From contig DGNZ01000083.1 in assembly GCA_002389175.1 (NCBI GenBank), forward strand, positions 1 to 11,284: a stretch of 11,284 nt of DNA, written 5' to 3'. Each line of letters starts with the position of its first letter. Within the stretch, counting starts at the first letter, position 1. This document shows positions 7,295 to 11,284 of this stretch, piece by piece. The notes beneath the pieces are model-generated. The model saw only the letters and a list, made by a program, of their open reading frames with translations. It was not told the origin of the DNA and searched no databases. The translations under genes were made by a program, and so were the position numbers. The DNA comes from Rhodospirillaceae bacterium UBA4479. Lineage in GTDB: Bacteria; Pseudomonadota; Alphaproteobacteria; Rhodospirillales; Casp-alpha2.

Positions 7295-8599
7295 ATGGCT
7301 CGTGAAATCAAATCAGTTGCCGTTTTGGGTGCTGGCACCATGGGAACAGGGATCGCGGGCCTCGCTGCCGAGAAAGATTGCAAAGTCTTATTGCTAGACG
7401 TTTCCATGGAAGCGGCTGAAAAGGCGCTCGATAAAATCGTCAACGGCCGCCCCCCTGCCATCGACACCCCCGGAAAAGAAGCCAACATCACGCTGGGGAC
7501 GTTGGCCGATGATTTGGAGAAAATCGCCGACTATGATTGGATCTGCGAAGCGGTCATTGAAGATTTAGATACCAAACGCGCCTTGTTCGAACGGTTTGAA
7601 CCATTGCGCAAAGATGGTTCCGTCGTCAGCACCAACACATCGGGTATTCCGTTAAAAGACATCATCGCGGGTATGCCTGAACGTCTGCAAAAAGACGTCT
7701 GCGTCACGCACTTCTTTAACCCCGTTAAAATTATGAAGCTCTGCGAATTGGTCCCCGGCCCACATACCGATGCCGATGTGATCGACGCATTCCGTGGATA
7801 CCTGGGTGGCGTCATGGGCAAGGGCGTGGTCAATGCCAAGGACACCGTCAATTTCATCGGCAACCGTATCGGTTGTTTCTGGATGCTGATGGGCTTGCAT
7901 AAAGCGACAGCAGCGCGCGCCAATGGCCTCACTCAAGAAGACATCGATGCGGTGATGTCCGCACCCATCGGCCTACCGCCGACCGGATTATATGGTCTGA
8001 TCGATTTAATCGGTTTGGATATCATGGATTTCGTCGGCAAAAACTTGAAAATCAACTTGCCCGCAGGTGACATGGGTGTGGATTACACGTCGTTTCCTGC
8101 TGCTGAACAAGCGATGCTGGAACGCAAGCAACTTGGTCGCAAATCTGGCGGTGGGTTCTACCGCGTCAGCAAATTGGATGATGGTTCCAAGAAAAAGGAA
8201 ACCTTCGATCTGGATACAGGCGATTGGAGAGATGCGAACGACGAGCGCCTCGAAGCTGGCCCTGAGGTCATGTTCGACGGCACGCCGTCCGGCAACGTCG
8301 CGTGGGAAATCATGGGTGGTACCCTGGCTTATGCAGCGGACCTGATCCCGCAAATATCTGACGATATCGTCAATGTTGATCGCGCCATGCGGTGGGGCTT
8401 TGCTTGGAAGTTTGGGCCATTTCAGTTGTTGGACGCTATTGGTCCCAAAGCGTTCGCTGAGAAATACCGTGACGATCACGGGCAAGTTCCACATATGCTG
8501 AGCGTTTTGGAAAATGCCGGTGTCGATACGTTCTACGCCGAGGATGGCACGAAGTTTTTGGGGCTGGACGGGAAGTACCACGACGTTCCGGCTGAGTAA
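7295..8599 (+). CDS. 3-hydroxyacyl-CoA dehydrogenase, FadN-like without hydratase domain
   Basis: This 434-residue protein should oxidise (S)-3-hydroxyacyl-CoA to 3-ketoacyl-CoA with NAD+ in beta-oxidation. The N-terminal Rossmann domain (about 5-185) begins VAVLGAGTMGTGIA (GxGxxG at 12-17), with Asp35 ending strand 2. Active-site residues fit the family: Ser116 (NTSG), His139 (THFFNP), Glu151 (CELVPG) and Asn190 (IGNRI). The first C-terminal domain covers about 186-285. A second HAD C-terminal-like domain follows (about 325-415), with DDIVNVDRAMRWGFAWKFGPF. This order matches the first half of the roughly 790-residue FadN-type fusion proteins, but the enoyl-CoA hydratase part is absent: the gene stops after the linker-like FLGLDGKYHDVPAE. 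The start has GGAG 7 nt upstream. A palindromic repeat lies right after the stop. It is divergent from metY and convergent with the kinase gene. Confidence 0.92.
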   Translation: MAREIKSVAVLGAGTMGTGIAGLAAEKDCKVLLLDVSMEAAEKALDKIVNGRPPAIDTPGKEANITLGTLADDLEKIADYDWICEAVIEDLDTKRALFERFEPLRKDGSVVSTNTSGIPLKDIIAGMPERLQKDVCVTHFFNPVKIMKLCELVPGPHTDADVIDAFRGYLGGVMGKGVVNAKDTVNFIGNRIGCFWMLMGLHKATAARANGLTQEDIDAVMSAPIGLPPTGLYGLIDLIGLDIMDFVGKNLKINLPAGDMGVDYTSFPAAEQAMLERKQLGRKSGGGFYRVSKLDDGSKKKETFDLDTGDWRDANDERLEAGPEVMFDGTPSGNVAWEIMGGTLAYAADLIPQISDDIVNVDRAMRWGFAWKFGPFQLLDAIGPKAFAEKYRDDHGQVPHMLSVLENAGVDTFYAEDGTKFLGLDGKYHDVPAE

Positions 8600-8606
8600 T
8601 CAAAAC

Positions 8607-8725
8607 GTCGTCCCGGACTTCGCCTAAGATAGCTGACAGTAATATTTTAAATATCTTGTCACCCCGGCGAAAGCCGGGGCCGATGGCTTTTAAGTAATTG
8701 GGTCTCGGATCAAGTCCGGGATGAC
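8607..8725. repeat. Composite palindromic intergenic repeat (TCCCGGACTT / CCCCGGC types)
   Basis: The outer inverted arms at 8607-8620 (GTCGTCCCGGACTT) and 8712-8725 (complement of GTCATCCCGGACTT) match at 13 of 14 positions. Between them lies a separate hairpin with a perfect 7-bp stem CCCCGGC/GCCGGGG and a GAAA tetraloop (8662-8679). Both word types are familiar as scattered intergenic repeats in alphaproteobacteria, from general knowledge. The element fills the 135-nt gap between two convergent genes. It contains no reading frame, and no piece of a hydratase gene is seen in it. The hairpin could act as a terminator for either gene but lacks a T-tract directly after it. Confidence 0.75.
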
Positions 8726-8734
8726 AAAAATAAA

Positions 8735-10090
8735 TTAAGCCAAGGCACGAGGATTGCTCGTCCGCAGCGTCGCCTTGGTCATACCCAGCAAGGCCGCATG
8801 ATCTTCTGACGTGCCTATACCGCTTCGAATGCGATCAGCCATCGATACCAAATCATCCTGTGTTTCCGCACCGGATGTGCCATCGCTGATTTGACGGCTT
8901 ACAATGGCCATGGCATTGGCGATCATCAGTGCCTTGTATTTCGTATCGCCGTCCAGGGCATCAACAATATCGCCCTTAAGGACTTCACGTGCGATATCCA
9001 GCAATGCCGAATCCGATGGGGCAGGATAACGCGGCACCACTGCATTTGTTTCATCGCTCGCCAGATCAGGAGTCGTTTGACTTAAAATTTCCAGTTCCAA
9101 TTCCGGAACTATGTGAGCTGTCAGCGCAAGTTCAAGGTTCCGCTCTCCACCGGAAACGAACCGATCTGCTTGCTGCAATGCAATGACTGCCCAGCGCACA
9201 TGCGCCATCACCTGCCAGTAGGCGATTTGATCGCGGTCAATGGAACGCCCGCTTTCATCCTCATAACCACGTAGGAATTCATCCAGCGATCCGATCCCGC
9301 CTACTTCACGATCATCGGCCCCAAAGCGCCAGCATTTCGCGGTCAACCAACCGATATCCTCTATCGGGTCTGACCACCCTGCGAATTCCCAATCCAGCAC
9401 CGCGGTGAGTATGCCATCGTCGACCATGTAGTTGCCCGTGCGATAATCACGATGGCAGAAAACAGACGTCACGGTTTCGGGTGCATGCGCCTCTAGCCAA
9501 CTCAGACCCCATTCAACGGATGGATGTCGGTCGGGCAACTCATTCAAATGCACACGATAATCTGCAATCGTTGCCAGCGCAGGAGACACCGCAGGCTTAG
9601 TAACAAAAGCCAGCTCCGGGCTGTCGGGGATCGCATGGATACGGGCTAGATTGCGACCCAAGTCTTTGGCTAGCGTCTCATTGGGATCAGATTTTGCGAG
9701 CTTATGTCCTGCTGCCGTTCCCGAAACGCGATGCATCAAAAAGAAAGGTGTCCCAAGAACTTCTGTATCTTCGCAGAGCACACAAGGCACGGGCACCGCG
9801 ACACCTGCAGCGTGAGCAGCCTGTAAAATCGCAAATTCCTCTGCCCGGCCATGACTAACGGCAACGTTAGAAGGGGCATCTTTACGGAGCACCAGATCGT
9901 GCGACCCCGGCCAATCCCCACCTTCGAGATCAAGCTTCAGCCACCAGTTTTCTTGGATCGCCCCACCAGATAATTGCTTCAGGTCACGGACCTGCGCACG
10001 GCCATTCGATTGACGCGCGATCCACACTTCAAAGCGTTTGATCGCATCCCGATCCATTCGGCTGATGGCGTCGTCGTTTCGTCCACTCAT
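8735..10090 (-). CDS. Phosphotransferase (APH-fold kinase) fused to a DUF6285-like domain
   Basis: This is a 451-residue protein. Residues about 30-335 form an aminoglycoside/choline-kinase-like fold. LVLRKDA (67-73) is the nucleotide-contact strand, EEF near 84-86 the helix acid, and FCHRDYRTGN holds the catalytic Asp215 and metal-binding Asn220. LDWEFAGWSDPIEDIGW holds the metal-binding Asp233. The motif reads HRD instead of the HGD usual in this family. After a linker (about 338-358) comes a helical domain (359-451: LLDIAREVLKGDI..., KALMIANAMAIVSRQI) that I recognise as DUF6285-like; elsewhere this is normally a separate small protein next to such kinases. The ATG at 10090 overlaps the TGA of the upstream acyl-CoA dehydrogenase (ATGA), which fixes the start; the reading frame is open further upstream but that part only shadows the dehydrogenase. 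Likely substrates are hydroxyacyl-CoAs as in ACAD10/11 and LvaA, not antibiotics (inference). Confidence 0.85.
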   Translation of the reverse strand: MSGRNDDAISRMDRDAIKRFEVWIARQSNGRAQVRDLKQLSGGAIQENWWLKLDLEGGDWPGSHDLVLRKDAPSNVAVSHGRAEEFAILQAAHAAGVAVPVPCVLCEDTEVLGTPFFLMHRVSGTAAGHKLAKSDPNETLAKDLGRNLARIHAIPDSPELAFVTKPAVSPALATIADYRVHLNELPDRHPSVEWGLSWLEAHAPETVTSVFCHRDYRTGNYMVDDGILTAVLDWEFAGWSDPIEDIGWLTAKCWRFGADDREVGGIGSLDEFLRGYEDESGRSIDRDQIAYWQVMAHVRWAVIALQQADRFVSGGERNLELALTAHIVPELELEILSQTTPDLASDETNAVVPRYPAPSDSALLDIAREVLKGDIVDALDGDTKYKALMIANAMAIVSRQISDGTSGAETQDDLVSMADRIRSGIGTSEDHAALLGMTKATLRTSNPRALA

Positions 10091-11284
10091 GTTTCGGGGG
10101 GACCCCAGCGCCAGAAATCCATACCTTCGTTCGTCAAAGCACCAGCCAGCACCATTTTGTGAACTTCGGATGCGCCGTCGACCAATCGCGCCTGGCGGGC
10201 ATAGCGATAAATCCATTCCAGCACTGTGTCCTTGGAATAGCCCCGTGCACCGTTTAACTGAATGGCGGTATCCACGGCCTTGTGAAGCACATCTGCCACC
10301 GCGACCTTGGCCATTGAGACTTCTTTGCGCGCCCGTGATCCCTGATCCAATGCCCACGCTGCCTTCATCGTCAGCATGCGGCCAATTTCGATATCCATGG
10401 CCGCATCACCCAAAAGCAACTGGACGCTTTCACGTTCTGATAACTTGGAGCCAAAGGCTTCGCGGTGTGCGATGTACTCGCCGGCAATTTCAAGTGAGCG
10501 CTTAGCCAAGCCCGTCCAGCGCATGCAGTGTGTTAAGCGTGCGGTCGCCAAGCGAATTTGCACGCACTTCATCCCCTCACCGACGCCCATCAGGCGGTTT
10601 TCATCAGGAATTTCGAGACCATCAAACTTAAGCTCGCAATGACCGCCATGCTCTTCGGGGCCCATGATCGCAATTCGGCGAATGATTTCCCAACCCGGCT
10701 GATCCTTGTGAAACAAAAATGCTGTCAGATTGCGACGCGCATCATCAGATGTTCGTGCCAACAAAATGAAATGATCCGCGATGCCCGCACCCGTGATGTA
10801 CCATTTGTGACCGTTGACGACCCAGGTATCACCCTTTAGCTCAGCGCGTGTTTGCATCATACCGCCGGGATCAGACCCGGCACCCGGCGCGGGTTCTGTC
10901 ATCACGATGGATGAGCGCACATCGCCGTTGATGATAGGCTGTAGCCATTTTTCTTTTTGCGCATCGGTCGCGACTTTGTTGAGGACGAACATATTTCCAT
11001 CATCGGGCGCAGCCGCATTGAAACACACGGGGCCAAAGATGGATCGGTTCATTTCCTCGTAACACGCCGCCATGCCAACCGTATTGAAACCACGACCGCC
11101 ACGTTCCACCGGCATCGACAACGACCACAATCCAGCGGCTCTTGCCTCGGCCTGGACGCGTTTCAGAACATCTAGGTCAATGTTCTCGTGTTCATCATAG
11201 TTCGCGCGGTCTTCTTCGAGCGGCAGTATTTTCTCCGCTACAAAGGCACGGATTGCGAGGCGCGTTTCTTCTATTTCGGGGGGT
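10087..11284 (-). CDS. Acyl-CoA dehydrogenase, ACAD10/11-like, 5'-truncated by window edge
   Basis: This is an FAD-dependent acyl-CoA dehydrogenase fold protein; 398 residues are visible and only about 5-15 N-terminal codons seem to be missing. The frame is open to the window edge and reads PPEIEETRLAIRAFVAEKI, a standard N-terminal helix, so the TTG at 11130 is not the start. The middle domain has VMTEPAPGAGSDPGG and VVNGHKWYITGAG, the FAD/substrate-contact strands. The C-terminal part has QLNGARGYSKDTVLEWIYRYARQARLVDGASEVH. At the position where medium-chain enzymes have the catalytic Glu (Y-E-G-T) this protein has Asp (V-D-G-A, codon 10177-10179), as do ACAD10/11-like and several FadE relatives. 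The stop overlaps the kinase start by 4 nt (ATGA), so the two are an operon and probably act on the same substrate. Confidence 0.93.
   Translation of the reverse strand, partial: PPEIEETRLAIRAFVAEKILPLEEDRANYDEHENIDLDVLKRVQAEARAAGLWSLSMPVERGGRGFNTVGMAACYEEMNRSIFGPVCFNAAAPDDGNMFVLNKVATDAQKEKWLQPIINGDVRSSIVMTEPAPGAGSDPGGMMQTRAELKGDTWVVNGHKWYITGAGIADHFILLARTSDDARRNLTAFLFHKDQPGWEIIRRIAIMGPEEHGGHCELKFDGLEIPDENRLMGVGEGMKCVQIRLATARLTHCMRWTGLAKRSLEIAGEYIAHREAFGSKLSERESVQLLLGDAAMDIEIGRMLTMKAAWALDQGSRARKEVSMAKVAVADVLHKAVDTAIQLNGARGYSKDTVLEWIYRYARQARLVDGASEVHKMVLAGALTNEGMDFWRWGPPET

Noticed and set aside
8006..8581. 191-residue minus-strand reading frame
   Set aside because: It lies fully opposite the 3-hydroxyacyl-CoA dehydrogenase, whose motifs are intact; composition is odd and no domain was recognised, so it is a shadow frame.
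8735..10090. Antibiotic resistance (aminoglycoside phosphotransferase) gene
   Set aside because: The fold is shared, but the overlap with an acyl-CoA dehydrogenase gene and the fused DUF6285-like domain point to acyl metabolism, not resistance.
10091..10357. Open upstream extension of the kinase frame that would make a 540-residue protein
   Set aside because: It lies antisense-frame-shifted inside the acyl-CoA dehydrogenase gene, is rich in Gly/Arg with no family similarity, and the ATGA overlap at 10087-10090 gives a clear start.
1..11284. CRISPR arrays, tRNA/rRNA genes, transposases, phage genes or toxin-antitoxin pairs
   Set aside because: None was seen on either strand; the only repeats are the two palindromic intergenic elements, and almost all the rest is accounted for by metabolic genes.

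Overview
The window looks like ordinary chromosomal sequence of an alphaproteobacterium. This rests on a complete-looking soxBDAG sarcosine oxidase cluster, moderate to high GC, tightly packed operons, and intergenic palindromic repeats of the 'CCCCGGCGAAAGCCGGGG' and 'TCCCGGACTT' types common in that class. The taxon is an inference from gene content and style. I saw no mobile element, phage gene, CRISPR array or RNA gene.

Layout. (1) Nt 1-4991, plus strand: the heterotetrameric sarcosine oxidase operon soxB (5' end cut off by the window), soxD, soxA and soxG. soxD/soxA and soxA/soxG each overlap by exactly 8 nt. (2) Nt 4993-5100: a palindromic repeat between convergent genes, which also supplies the stop codon and last codons of the next gene. 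(3) Nt 5088-7191, minus strand: metY (O-acetylhomoserine sulfhydrylase family) followed by an alpha/beta hydrolase. (4) Nt 7192-7294: a short divergent control region. (5) Nt 7295-8599, plus strand: a 3-hydroxyacyl-CoA dehydrogenase that resembles the front part of FadN-type proteins but stops before the enoyl-CoA hydratase domain. (6) Nt 8607-8725: a second palindromic repeat, again between convergent genes. (7) Nt 8735-11284, minus strand: an acyl-CoA dehydrogenase (5' end cut off) overlapping by ATGA a gene that fuses an aminoglycoside-phosphotransferase-fold kinase to a C-terminal DUF6285-like domain.

How the genes may work together. The sox operon oxidatively demethylates sarcosine, the last step of choline/glycine betaine breakdown, giving glycine, H2O2 and 5,10-methylene-THF. 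The kinase plus acyl-CoA dehydrogenase pair recalls the levulinate LvaA/LvaB/LvaC system and mammalian ACAD10/ACAD11, which move a hydroxyl from C4 to C3 of an acyl-CoA through a phosphorylated intermediate. The neighbouring 3-hydroxyacyl-CoA dehydrogenase could oxidise that product. This gives a testable 4-hydroxyacyl-CoA degradation hypothesis and is the most interesting reading of the window, though the families themselves are known. metY links to methionine/cysteine metabolism and has no evident link to the acyl-CoA genes beyond sharing a divergent promoter region.
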